Positions 1 to 7,479 of a stretch of 22,326 bases of DNA are shown here, piece by piece. The stretch spans positions 1-22,326 of the forward strand of contig DATELY010000293.1 of assembly GCA_035276085.1 (NCBI GenBank). The letters are read 5' to 3'. The translations under genes were made by a program, and so were the position numbers. The notes below the pieces were generated by a model. That model did not search any database, was not told the origin of the DNA, and saw only the letters and a list, made by a program, of their open reading frames with translations. This stretch comes from DATELY01 sp035276085. Its GTDB lineage: Bacteria; Pseudomonadota; Gammaproteobacteria; Steroidobacterales; Steroidobacteraceae. How positions within the stretch are numbered: the first letter of the stretch is position 1; every line of letters starts with the position of its first letter.

Positions 1-588
1 GCTCAGCTGGATCGTCGCACGCTCAACGCGCTGGCCGCGGCCGGGGCATTCGCCAGCTTGAGCGGCGACCGACATCAAGCCGTGTGGGCCGTCAGCGGTG
101 TGGAGAGTCCGATGCCGCTGCTTCCCGAGGTAGAAATTCCAGAAGCCACGCCGTTGTTGCGTGCACCCACCGAGGGGCAGGACATCGCTGCGGACTATCG
201 CTCGCTGGGTCTCAGCTTGGGACGACATCCGCTGGCCATTCTGCGTGAACGGTTGCAGCGCGAGCACGTGCTGACGGCAGCTGAGCTGAAGACCCTGCCG
301 ACGGGCATGACGGTGCGCGCTGCGGGCCTGGTCGTGACGCGGCAACGCCCTGGCAGCGCGAGCGGTGTGACGTTCGTCACGCTGGAAGATGAGACAGGGA
401 GTGTGAATCTGATCGTGTGGCGCGATGTCGCTGAGCAGCAACGACGCGCGTTGCTGGGCTCGCGGCTCATGCAGGTGACAGGAACGTTACAGCATCAAGG
501 CGATGTCATGCACGTGATCGCTCTGCGCATGACCGACCGCAGCCGCTTGCTCGGCAAGCTGGTGACGAGCTCGCGTGATTTTCATTGA
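1..588 (+). CDS. dnaE2: Error-prone DNA polymerase DnaE2, C-terminal part (5' end outside window)
   Basis: The reading frame is open from base 1 and ends at a TGA at 586-588, giving the last 195 residues of a much longer protein. The visible part matches the C-terminus of DnaE-type alpha subunits of DNA polymerase III. A helical segment (ALAAAGAF..., DYRSLGLSLGRHPL) is followed by an OB-fold stretch, roughly bases 300-540, with the typical run VRAAGLVVTRQRP, TFVTLEDETGSVNLIVW and VTGTLQHQGDVMHVIA. The 'SLGRHP' and 'VTRQRPGSASGVTFVTLEDE' wording is characteristic of DnaE2 rather than the replicative DnaE. DnaE2 is the SOS-induced translesion polymerase that usually works with ImuA/ImuB. Those genes, if present, would lie upstream of the window. 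The family assignment is firm and the DnaE2-versus-DnaE1 choice is likely. It converges with the small gene at 687-953. Confidence 0.88.
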   Translation, partial: AQLDRRTLNALAAAGAFASLSGDRHQAVWAVSGVESPMPLLPEVEIPEATPLLRAPTEGQDIAADYRSLGLSLGRHPLAILRERLQREHVLTAAELKTLPTGMTVRAAGLVVTRQRPGSASGVTFVTLEDETGSVNLIVWRDVAEQQRRALLGSRLMQVTGTLQHQGDVMHVIALRMTDRSRLLGKLVTSSRDFH

Positions 589-602
589 GGGAGTAGGGAT
601 GT

Positions 603-626
603 GGCGGGATGGCGGGATGGCGGGAT
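603..626. repeat. Tandem repeat, 3 copies of octamer GGCGGGAT
   Basis: Units lie at 603-610, 611-618 and 619-626, between the convergent dnaE2 and PA3496-like genes. The stretch 614-626 can pair over 13 positions (two of them G-U) with 646-658, leaving a 19-nt loop, so the transcript can form a strong hairpin. There is no good T-run after it, so calling it a terminator is only inference. Confidence 0.7.
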
Positions 627-686
627 GTCGAGATGAGAGGCAGCTATTCCGCCATTCCACGATTTCCCCCATTCCCCAACAGGCGA

Positions 687-953
687 TCAACTTGCCTTCC
701 GTCTCCTTCGCGGCTTGTCCCCATCCCCGATATCGTAGTCGTCGAAGTCGGACACGAGCTCGGCGGTCTCGCGCTCTTCCCGAATCCGCTCGAGACGACG
801 CCACGCGGGCTCGCCCGGTTTTGGCCCGGCAGTGCGCTTGCGCTTGTCGAATGTTTCCAGGAGGCGGTCGACGTCGAGGTCTTCGGTCGCTTCGATTGCG
901 GCCTCGTCTTCCTCGTCGTCGTCGAATTCCTCGGACTCCGGTTTCTCGCTCAT
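687..953 (-). CDS. Small acidic PA3496-family-like protein (88 aa)
   Basis: An 88-residue protein with a strongly acidic N-terminal half (EEFDDDEEDE at about 8-17), a basic middle, and a C-terminal segment WRRLERIREERETAELVSDF (about 51-70). It ends in a basic tail, PRRRRKAS. The arginine/glutamate-rich helix followed by an aspartate-rich stretch resembles the small PA3496-type proteins of gammaproteobacteria, which databases describe as putative envelope-integrity proteins; the biochemical role is unknown. No signal peptide or membrane segment is visible, so it is probably cytoplasmic and largely disordered. I chose the ATG at 953; an in-frame GTG at 965 would add four residues. A 169-bp palindromic element begins 23 bases upstream and would lie in or near its leader. 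Codon use and position (convergent with dnaE2, no overlap) support a real gene. Family assignment is tentative. Confidence 0.65.
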   Translation of the reverse strand: MSEKPESEEFDDDEEDEAAIEATEDLDVDRLLETFDKRKRTAGPKPGEPAWRRLERIREERETAELVSDFDDYDIGDGDKPRRRRKAS

Positions 954-976
954 CGATCGCCCCACGGTGGCTGGCT

Positions 977-1145
977 CTAGCAGCCTGTCGGACTTAGGAT
1001 TGATCTACTGCGGCGGCGGCAGCTGGGTCCATTTTTTCGATCCTTCTCGTTAAATAGCGAAAGCTATTCGCCTCGAACGATCGAAAAACTGTCCTCCATC
1101 TGCCACCGTCCTCGCTACGATCACCTAAGTCCGACAGGCTGCTAG
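977..1145. mobile_element. MITE-like palindromic element with 22-bp perfect terminal inverted repeats
   Basis: The first 22 bases (977-998, beginning CTAGCAGCCTGTCGG) and the last 22 (1124-1145) are exact reverse complements. The symmetry continues inward. Bases 1033-1042 (TTTTTCGATC) pair perfectly with 1079-1088, and the centre is AATAGC-GAAA-GCTATT (1053-1068), a 6-bp stem capped by a GNRA-type GAAA tetraloop. The whole 169 bp can fold into one imperfect hairpin and contains no coding region. These are features of a miniature inverted-repeat transposable element or a palindromic repeat mobilised in trans. Both ends are CTAG, which could be a target duplication (CTAG or TA) or part of the repeat; since CTAG is its own reverse complement this cannot be decided from one copy. 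No transposase is in the window. Confidence 0.75.
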
Positions 1146-1298
1146 TCGAACTTATGCGAACGGAAGCTCAGGAACTGAAAAGCAGTTCACACACCGCGAA
1201 ATTCGCGGTGGGCAAATGCGGTCCTGGGCAGATCCGCGAGCCGAGTATATAGAGGGAACCTTGCGTGCTCGCAAGAGTGCTATGCGCAACGCGGTCGA
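1146..1298. other. Non-coding gap downstream of gspF with two small hairpins
   Basis: Together with 954-1145 this forms a 345-base stretch with no gene between the PA3496-like gene and gspF. Besides the palindromic element it holds two inverted repeats. One is GAACTG/CAGTTC at 1172-1177 and 1183-1188 (5-nt loop). The other is CACCGCGAA/TTCGCGGTG at 1192-1200 and 1202-1210. Neither is followed by a T-run on either strand. They may mark the 3' end of the gsp transcript or be operators; nothing else is recognisable. Confidence 0.4.
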
Positions 1299-2522
1299 TT
1301 ACACGACGAGCTGGTTCAGCTGGAAGATCGGCAACAGCATGGCGAGCACGATGAGCAACACCATGCCGCCCATGACCAGGATCATGAGCGGGCCGAGCAG
1401 GCCGACGAATGCCCCGAGGATGGCATCCATCTCGCGCTCCTGATTGGTCGCGGCGCGATCCAGCATCGTTTCCAGATCGCCGCTGCTCTCGCCGCTGGAA
1501 ATCAGGTGGATCATCATCGGCGGGAACATCCGTGTTGCCGCGAGCGAGCGGCCAATGGCGGCGCCTTCACGCACGCGCGCGCCGGCTTCCTGCACAGCAT
1601 CACGCATGGGCAGATTCGTCACCACCTCGCCCGCAATACGCATGGCTTCGAGGACGGGAACGGCGCTGGATGTGAGGGTCGACAACGTGCGCGCGAACCG
1701 CGCCGTGTTCGTTCCGCGAACCACCTTGCCGACGAGGGGTATGCGCAGCAGGAACGCATGAAAGCGGCGCTTCGCTTCCGGTGCGCGCAACCAGCGGCGG
1801 AACATCCAGATGCCGAAGATGGTCAGGCCGATGACGAGCCAGCCCCAGTCGCGGAAGAAATCCGAGATGCCAATCAATCCCTTGGTCAGGATCGGCAGCT
1901 CGGCCTTGGAGTTTTCGAACTGCTTGACGATCTTCGGGACGACGAAGGTCAGCAGCAGCATGACGATGCCGGCGCACACGACGAACAGCAGCACCGGATA
2001 GAGCATCGCATTCAATGTCTTGCTGCGCAGCTGCTCGCGGCTCTCGGTGTAGTCCGCCAGGCGCTCCAGCACGGTGTCCAGGTGACCGGATTGCTCACCG
2101 GCCGCCACGGTGGCGACGTACAGCTCAGGGAATGCGGTGGGAAAATCCGCCAGGCCATCGGCCAGTGCGTGACCTTCCATCACCTTCGCGCGCACACCCA
2201 GCATGATGCTCTTGATGCGGGGCTTCTCGGTCTGCTCCGAGACCGCGAGCAAGGCTTCTTCGAGCGGCAGACCCGAGCGGACCAGCGTCGCCAACTGCCG
2301 TGTGACCAGCGACAGATCGCTGGCTGACATGCCACGTGGCGTGGAAAAGGACCAGCGAGCGGCACGGCGCTTCGCCTCGTGTTGTGCAACCTCTGCCACG
2401 GACACGGGCAGAAGGCTTTGGTCCCGCAGCATCTGCCGCACCTGACGCGCAGTGTCGCCCTCGAGGGTGCCTTTGCGTTCGCGACCAGAAGGGTCGAGTG
2501 CGGTGTATTCGAATGCACCCAT
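1299..2522 (-). CDS. gspF: Type II secretion system inner-membrane platform protein GspF
   Basis: A 407-residue polytopic inner-membrane protein, the usual length for GspF, which forms the platform contacted by the GspE ATPase and helps assemble the pseudopilus. The N-terminus MGAFEYTALDPSGRERKGTLEGDT is the standard family opening. Two T2SSF repeats are visible. The first centres on TLVRSGLPLEEALLAVSEQTE (about 80-100) and the second on TLSTLTSSAVPVLEAMRIAGE (about 283-303). Hydrophobic segments lie near 170-190, 222-242 and at the C-terminus (LLGPLMILVMGGMVLLIVLAM). It is the last gene of the minus-strand gspC-D-E-F cluster, 116 bases after gspE. No clear Shine-Dalgarno precedes the ATG. 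Instead a GCTGTGG tandem repeat ends about 8 bases upstream of the start, which may affect translation. Type IV pilus PilC is the main alternative but is unlikely given the gspC and gspD neighbours. Confidence 0.95.
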   Translation of the reverse strand: MGAFEYTALDPSGRERKGTLEGDTARQVRQMLRDQSLLPVSVAEVAQHEAKRRAARWSFSTPRGMSASDLSLVTRQLATLVRSGLPLEEALLAVSEQTEKPRIKSIMLGVRAKVMEGHALADGLADFPTAFPELYVATVAAGEQSGHLDTVLERLADYTESREQLRSKTLNAMLYPVLLFVVCAGIVMLLLTFVVPKIVKQFENSKAELPILTKGLIGISDFFRDWGWLVIGLTIFGIWMFRRWLRAPEAKRRFHAFLLRIPLVGKVVRGTNTARFARTLSTLTSSAVPVLEAMRIAGEVVTNLPMRDAVQEAGARVREGAAIGRSLAATRMFPPMMIHLISSGESSGDLETMLDRAATNQEREMDAILGAFVGLLGPLMILVMGGMVLLIVLAMLLPIFQLNQLVV

Positions 2523-2530
2523 GGAGTCAG

Positions 2531-2555
2531 GCTGTGGGCTGTGGGCTGTGGGCTG
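2531..2555. repeat. Tandem repeat, about 3.6 copies of heptamer GCTGTGG
   Basis: Full units lie at 2531-2537, 2538-2544 and 2545-2551, with a partial unit to 2555. It sits immediately upstream of the gspF start, in the position where a ribosome binding site would be expected. Confidence 0.8.
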
Positions 2556-2639
2556 CAGGTTCGGAAAGAGACATGTGTGTCGTCATGATCACGAGCTAAT
2601 GCATGACAGGAGTTTCGGAAGTCATTCTGACCTGCAGCC
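2551..2639. other. Long-range inverted repeat in the gspE-gspF gap
   Basis: GGCTGCAGGT at 2551-2560 is the exact reverse complement of 2630-2639, with 69 bases between them. A nested inverted repeat, GTCATG (2582-2587)/CATGAC (2602-2607), lies inside. In the gsp transcript this can fold into a two-tier stem-loop spanning the whole intercistronic gap, from the gspE stop codon to just short of gspF. The function is unknown; modulation of gspF expression or mRNA processing is possible. Confidence 0.5.
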
Positions 2640-4174
2640 TAGTCCTCTCTCGTCACTCGCATCACTTCTTCGATCGAAGTCGTTCCAGCAAGGATTCTCG
2701 CACGGCCGTCGTCGCGAATGCTCGGCGTCATCGTGCGCGCGTACCGTTCCATCTCCTGCTCGCTGGCGCCGTCGTGGATCATGCTACGCGTGTGATCATC
2801 CACGAGCACGAGCTCATAGATACCCGTACGGCCTTTGTATCCTTGCTGCGTATCGGGTCCGGGACGATAGAGGATGGGGGCGGGGGCGCCCGGCGGGACG
2901 TTCAGGAGCTTGCGTTCGTAGTCGCCTGCGGTGAACGCCTCTTTGACTTCCGGATTCAGCACGCGCACGAGCCGCTGTGCCAGCACCCCCAGCAAGCTCG
3001 ATGACAGCAGGAACGGCTCCACGCCCATGTCGCGCAAACGCGTGACCGCACCTACCGCGGTATTGGTGTGCAACGTCGAGAGCACCAAGTGCCCGGTGAG
3101 CGATGCCTGCACGGCGATCTGCGCCGTCTCGAGGTCGCGGATTTCGCCGATCATGACGACGTCCGGGTCCTGGCGCAGGATGGCGCGCAGTCCGCGGGCG
3201 AACGTCATCTCGACCTTCGTATTCACCTGCGTCTGGCCGATACCGTCGATGTAGTACTCGATCGGATCCTCGACCGTGAGGATGTTGCGCGTGTTGTCGT
3301 TGATGCGCTCGAGCGCCGCATACAGCGTGGTGGTCTTACCGGAGCCCGTCGGGCCCGTGACCAGGATGATGCCGTGGGGCTTGTGAATCAGATCGTCCAT
3401 CTGCTCTTGCGAGCGCGGATCCATTCCCAGCGAGTTCAGGTCCAGGCGGCCCGCCTGCTTATCGAGCAAACGCAGGACGACGCGCTCGCCGTGCCCGGCG
3501 GGAATCGTGGATACGCGAACGTCGACCGCGCGACCGGCGATGCGCAACGAGATGCGTCCGTCTTGCGGCAGACGCTTCTCGGCGATGTCGAGCTTCGACA
3601 TGACCTTGATGCGCGAAACCACCAGGGGAGCGACCGCACGACGCGATTGCAGGACCTCTCGCAGCACCCCGTCCACGCGGAAGCGCACGACGAGGCGATT
3701 TTCGAACGGCTCGATGTGGATGTCGGACGCGTTGTCCTTCACCGCCTGAGTCAGGATGGCATTGATCAGCTTGATGATCGGCGCGTGATCGTCGCTCTCC
3801 AGCAGATCGGACGGCTCGGGCAGGTCCTGCGCGAGGTGAGCCAGATCCGTCTCATCCTCGAAGCCCCCCATCATCTGCATGGCTGTGCTCGGCCCGCCCT
3901 CGAAGCGTTGACGCAGCAACTCTTCGAAGGCATCCGCATCGACACGTCGCAGGCGCAGCGGCATCCCCAGCACGCGTCGCAACTCGGCAATGCTCGCGGG
4001 CTCGGCACCCGCACGATAGATCGATTCGGCCGCACCATCGACGATCCGTTGCACCAGCACGCCGTGTCGCTTGCAGAACGCGAAGTTGAGCGCCGCAGGC
4101 AGCGCACTGACCGGCGTCAGAGTGACGGGGGTGGCGTTGGCATTGGCAACGGCGGGTTGCAGTTCGGCGCTCAT
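2639..4174 (-). CDS. gspE: Type II secretion ATPase GspE (zinc-motif-less variant)
   Basis: A 511-residue cytoplasmic hexameric ATPase that powers pseudopilus assembly. An N1E-type GspL-binding domain lies at about 28-95. The T2SSE core follows: Walker A GPTGSGKT (274-281), Asp box ILTVEDPIEYY (298-308), Walker B DPDVVMIGEIRD (336-347) and His box GHLVLSTLHTN (361-371). The order and spacing are canonical. Unusually, the CxxC...CxxC zinc-binding module expected between about 405 and 445 is missing. The homologous positions read VLNPEVKEA and RPGPDTQQGYKGRTGIYEL, with no cysteine. The only cysteine in the protein is C34. The ATG at 4174 is 8 bases after the gspD stop, so translation is probably coupled. 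Neighbours gspC, gspD and gspF identify it as GspE rather than PilB. Confidence 0.95.
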   Translation of the reverse strand: MSAELQPAVANANATPVTLTPVSALPAALNFAFCKRHGVLVQRIVDGAAESIYRAGAEPASIAELRRVLGMPLRLRRVDADAFEELLRQRFEGGPSTAMQMMGGFEDETDLAHLAQDLPEPSDLLESDDHAPIIKLINAILTQAVKDNASDIHIEPFENRLVVRFRVDGVLREVLQSRRAVAPLVVSRIKVMSKLDIAEKRLPQDGRISLRIAGRAVDVRVSTIPAGHGERVVLRLLDKQAGRLDLNSLGMDPRSQEQMDDLIHKPHGIILVTGPTGSGKTTTLYAALERINDNTRNILTVEDPIEYYIDGIGQTQVNTKVEMTFARGLRAILRQDPDVVMIGEIRDLETAQIAVQASLTGHLVLSTLHTNTAVGAVTRLRDMGVEPFLLSSSLLGVLAQRLVRVLNPEVKEAFTAGDYERKLLNVPPGAPAPILYRPGPDTQQGYKGRTGIYELVLVDDHTRSMIHDGASEQEMERYARTMTPSIRDDGRARILAGTTSIEEVMRVTRED

Positions 4175-4182
4175 GGCGATCT

Positions 4183-6420
4183 CTAGGGCGTGGGCTGTGG
4201 CTGCGGCTTGCGAAGATCCAATGGTGGAGGCTCTTCCGGTGTCGCCGCACCGGGTGGTTCGCCCGAGGACTTATCAGGCGCTGGCCGATCGGTCGGCGGC
4301 GGAACTGCCGGCGCGTTGTCGGGCGTCTGCGGCGTCATGCGTGTTTCGTCGGTATTGGCGGCGGGCTTGCTGGCGCCGGCGGTCGGATCCGCATACCGCG
4401 ACAGATCCTCAATCGGCGGCAGGAGAGGTTGGCGCTCGCCTGGCAGCAATGTGACCTTGCCGCGCTTGCGCGCGAGTTGCTGGTTGCGCAGGACGTTGTA
4501 CTTGGCATTCGTTTCCACCGCCGTTTGCACGCCGTCGCGGAGGATTGTGGGACGGATGAACACCATCAGGTTGCGTTTGGCCTTGCTGCCGCTGCGCGTA
4601 CGGAAGAGCTCGCCGATGATTGGAATCGAACCCAGCACCGGCACGCGCGACTGCTGCTCGTTGGTTTGATCGTCGATGAGGCCGCCGAGGACGATGATGC
4701 CGCCATCCTCCACCATGACCTTCGTGTTGATCGTGCGCTTGTTGGTAATGAGGTCCACCGCGCCGGCGACGCCCTGCGCCAACGACGAAGACTCTTGCTC
4801 GATCTTCAGGATGACGGAGTCGCCCTCGTTGATTTGCGGCGTGATCTTCAGAATCGTGCCGACTTCCTCGCGCTGAATGGTTTGGAACGGATTGACCGTG
4901 CCCTGCGCGGTGCTGGTGTTGGTGTTCGTGAATTGACCCGTCACGAACGGCACCTCCTGCGCGACTTTGATCTCGGCTTCCTCGTTGTCGAGTGTGAGGA
5001 TGTTCGGCGTGGAGATGATGTTCGTATCGCCGTCATTGCGCAGGGCGCGCAACAGCACGGCGAAATTCACGCCCGAGTCCTGGAAGCGGCCAGCCCCAAG
5101 GGTGAGCCCGCTTGGAATCGTGATTCCCGTCGTGCCTTCAGTCGTCGTGTTGGACCTGCCGAGAATCGCCGCTGCGATGTCGCCAATGCTCGCACCGCCC
5201 ACGGCCTGACTGAACGTGCCGACCGGAACGGTGTTGTCGTTGGAGCCGCTGCCATCGATCGCCCAGTTGATGCCGAGCTCGGACGCCTTGTTGGACGTGA
5301 TCTCGACCAGGATGGCTTCCACCTGAACTTGCGCACGCCGGATATCGAGCTTGTCCACGATGGTCATGATCCGCTTCATGATCTTGGGCGGAGCAGTGAT
5401 GATCAGGGCGTTGGTCTGCGGGTCAGCCCAGATGGTTGTGCTGCGATCGGCGGCTTGGGCACCGCCGCCGGCAGGTGCTGCACCACCCGCGGGCGCGGCA
5501 GCCTGTGAGAGACCTTGAATCTGTTCCTTGAGCTTGCCGGCGATAGCTTCGGCGTCGGCATAGTTGAGATAGCGAACAGTGGTATCGCCGCCAGCTTCGA
5601 GTGGCGTATCCAGATGCGTGACGAGTGTCTTCAGGCGCAGGCGTTGCGCTTTCTCGCCCGTGATCAACACACTATTGGTGCGATCATCCGCGACCAGCTT
5701 CACGCCCAGTGCGGCGTTCTCCTGCTGTGTCGTACCGGTGTACAGGCTGTTCACCACGCGCACGATTTCACCGGCACTCGCGTTCTGCAGGGTGACGATG
5801 TCTATATCGTCGTCGCCGGACTGATCGAGTCGCTGGACGATCTTCATGATGCGCGCCACGTTGCTCGCGCGATCCGAGATGATGAGCATGTTGGTGCCGG
5901 CGGGCGTGACGAGGTGCGCCTGCTGCGGTAACAGCGGTCGCAATGCCGGGACGAGCTGGCTGGCAGACACGTTTTTGACGGAGACGATTTGCGTCACGAC
6001 CTCATCGGAGGAGTCGCTGACGTGATCGGGCAGATCATTCGCCGGTACCTGGCGCGCGTTGGCGTCGGGAATGATCTTCACCACATTGCCCGAAGGCACC
6101 GCGACGAAGCCGTGCACCTGCAGGATCGACAGAAAGGCTTCATAGAACGCGCTCGGCGTCATGGGCGTCGCCGACAGCATCGTGACCTGCGCCCGCACGC
6201 GCGGATCGATGATGAAATTCTTGCCCGTGATCGCGCTCACCGCCTCCACGATCTGCGCCAGATCCGCATCCTTATAGTTGGGCGTGATGGTCGCCTGCTG
6301 CTCCTGTGCCAGCAGCGGATGACAGCACAGCAGCAGCGCCGCGCTCACGAACACCGCACGCCATCCCGTCCGGGCGGGCGGACGCAGGTAGCGAGGGTGG
6401 AGGTGACGGTGCAAGCTCAT
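4183..6420 (-). CDS. gspD: Type II secretion outer-membrane secretin GspD
   Basis: A 745-residue secretin that forms the outer-membrane channel. An N-terminal signal peptide has a hydrophobic core AVFVSAALLLCCHPLLAQ, with cleavage likely near residue 39. It is followed by the N0 domain (ITPNYKDADLAQIVEAVSAITGKN), then N1-N3 ring-building domains containing KNVSASQLVPALRPLLPQ, NASAGEIVRVVNSLY and RYLNYADAEAIAGKLKEQ. A glycine/alanine-rich insertion sits in N3 (AAAPAGGAAPAGGG). The secretin beta-barrel domain occupies roughly 430-640 and includes VPFVTGQ and VPVLGSIPIIGELFR. The last 90 or so residues are proline-rich and probably disordered. The start ATG at 6420 has an AGGA-type ribosome site 9 bases downstream of the gspC stop. 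It is the second gene of the gspC-D-E-F cluster. Assignment is firm. Confidence 0.96.
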   Translation of the reverse strand: MSLHRHLHPRYLRPPARTGWRAVFVSAALLLCCHPLLAQEQQATITPNYKDADLAQIVEAVSAITGKNFIIDPRVRAQVTMLSATPMTPSAFYEAFLSILQVHGFVAVPSGNVVKIIPDANARQVPANDLPDHVSDSSDEVVTQIVSVKNVSASQLVPALRPLLPQQAHLVTPAGTNMLIISDRASNVARIMKIVQRLDQSGDDDIDIVTLQNASAGEIVRVVNSLYTGTTQQENAALGVKLVADDRTNSVLITGEKAQRLRLKTLVTHLDTPLEAGGDTTVRYLNYADAEAIAGKLKEQIQGLSQAAAPAGGAAPAGGGAQAADRSTTIWADPQTNALIITAPPKIMKRIMTIVDKLDIRRAQVQVEAILVEITSNKASELGINWAIDGSGSNDNTVPVGTFSQAVGGASIGDIAAAILGRSNTTTEGTTGITIPSGLTLGAGRFQDSGVNFAVLLRALRNDGDTNIISTPNILTLDNEEAEIKVAQEVPFVTGQFTNTNTSTAQGTVNPFQTIQREEVGTILKITPQINEGDSVILKIEQESSSLAQGVAGAVDLITNKRTINTKVMVEDGGIIVLGGLIDDQTNEQQSRVPVLGSIPIIGELFRTRSGSKAKRNLMVFIRPTILRDGVQTAVETNAKYNVLRNQQLARKRGKVTLLPGERQPLLPPIEDLSRYADPTAGASKPAANTDETRMTPQTPDNAPAVPPPTDRPAPDKSSGEPPGAATPEEPPPLDLRKPQPQPTP

Positions 6421-6429
6421 GTTGGGTCC

Positions 6430-7395
6430 TTACTGTCTAGGGCCTTGAGTCTCGGAGGGAGGGACGATGGGGCGACGACCTTCCATCGGCCCCGCTGGCC
6501 CGCTATCCCCGTCCGAGGGCGGCAATGCGATCTGTGCGGTGTTCAAGGTCAATTCTTGCGTCTGGCCATTGCGTTCGATGTTGACCGTCACCCGTCCCGA
6601 GCTACCCAGCGTGCTGAAAATTTCTGCGCCGCGGTTAGGGTCATCGAGCGGTGTGCCGTTGATGGCCAGGATCAAATCTCCCGGACGCAACCCGAGCTGC
6701 GCAAACTGTTGCCGATTGCGGCCGGGGTATACGCGATAGCCGCGCTGTGTGCCGCCCGCGAATACCGGCTGTGGGCGGATGACTTCAGCCAGAGCGCCTG
6801 GATTGGTCTCCGCAATGCGGCGCAGATTGTCAGCGAACTGATTCTGCGCGGGCGGCGGGGGTGCGACACGTGCCACCGTGTTCGGGTTCAACCGCGGCAG
6901 CGCGAGCGCCTCGAGCTGTCCTCCCCGGTCGAGAATCACTCGATCGGGGTACACCGCATGCAAGCGCACACCGCCCGGCAGTGCAGCGCCTACAGAGTAG
7001 AACTTGGCGGCGCCGCCGCTCTCACCAATGATCGCGTAGCCCTTGCTCGGATCGTCCGACGCGATCGTACCCGCCAGACGCAGGTTCATCTGCGTTTGCG
7101 GTGCGTCGATGTCACTTCCAGGTGGTGGCGCATCGGCTCTGCCGAAGAGGCCCGCCCGTGCGATGCGCTGGATATCGATGGGCTGCGCTCTCGGCCCGGC
7201 GGTCGGTCCAGGGCTGGGTGGCGGCGCCGATGACTCGGCTGGTTCCAGTAACAACCAGGTCAGTTGCACCAATTGCCAGGCGATCGCAATCACCAGCAGG
7301 ATCGACACGCCGTATGGCAAACCTCGCTGCACGCCACCCGCGAGCTGCCTCGGCGAGGCGTGCTGCAGTTCCCGCAACTTGGCACTGAGATTCAT
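6430..7395 (-). CDS. gspC: Type II secretion inner-membrane protein GspC
   Basis: A 321-residue bitopic inner-membrane protein linking the inner-membrane platform to the GspD secretin. There is a short cytoplasmic N-terminus and one membrane segment at about 29-50 (GVSILLVIAIAWQLVQLTWLLL). A proline-rich linker follows, then the periplasmic HR domain at about 72-165 (IARAGLFGRAD; LRLAGTIASDDPSKGYAIIGE; YSVGAALPGGVRLHAVYPDRVILDR). A C-terminal PDZ domain lies at about 218-285 (FAQLGLRPGDLILAINGTPLDD). The final 35 residues are low-complexity. It is the first gene of the minus-strand cluster. A candidate sigma-70 promoter lies 85-114 bases upstream. No strong Shine-Dalgarno is visible before the ATG at 7395. 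Confidence 0.94.
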   Translation of the reverse strand: MNLSAKLRELQHASPRQLAGGVQRGLPYGVSILLVIAIAWQLVQLTWLLLEPAESSAPPPSPGPTAGPRAQPIDIQRIARAGLFGRADAPPPGSDIDAPQTQMNLRLAGTIASDDPSKGYAIIGESGGAAKFYSVGAALPGGVRLHAVYPDRVILDRGGQLEALALPRLNPNTVARVAPPPPAQNQFADNLRRIAETNPGALAEVIRPQPVFAGGTQRGYRVYPGRNRQQFAQLGLRPGDLILAINGTPLDDPNRGAEIFSTLGSSGRVTVNIERNGQTQELTLNTAQIALPPSDGDSGPAGPMEGRRPIVPPSETQGPRQ

Positions 7396-7479
7396 TGGAC
7401 GAGCGGCCGAAGGGATTGAATCTGCGTGCGTGAGCCGCTCAGGTGGCTGAGGTATGTTTCATGCTGGTGCATCCGGGTC

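Noticed and set aside
1192..1210. Inverted repeat as a gspF terminator
   Set aside because: No T-run follows on the minus strand; kept only as a hairpin of unknown role.
3068..4186. 372-codon plus-strand frame opposite gspE
   Set aside because: A shadow of gspE caused by high GC at third positions. It has no domain character and fully overlaps a firm gene. The same applies to long frames opposite gspD (4429-5508), gspD/gspC (5989-7233) and trxB (13451-14689).
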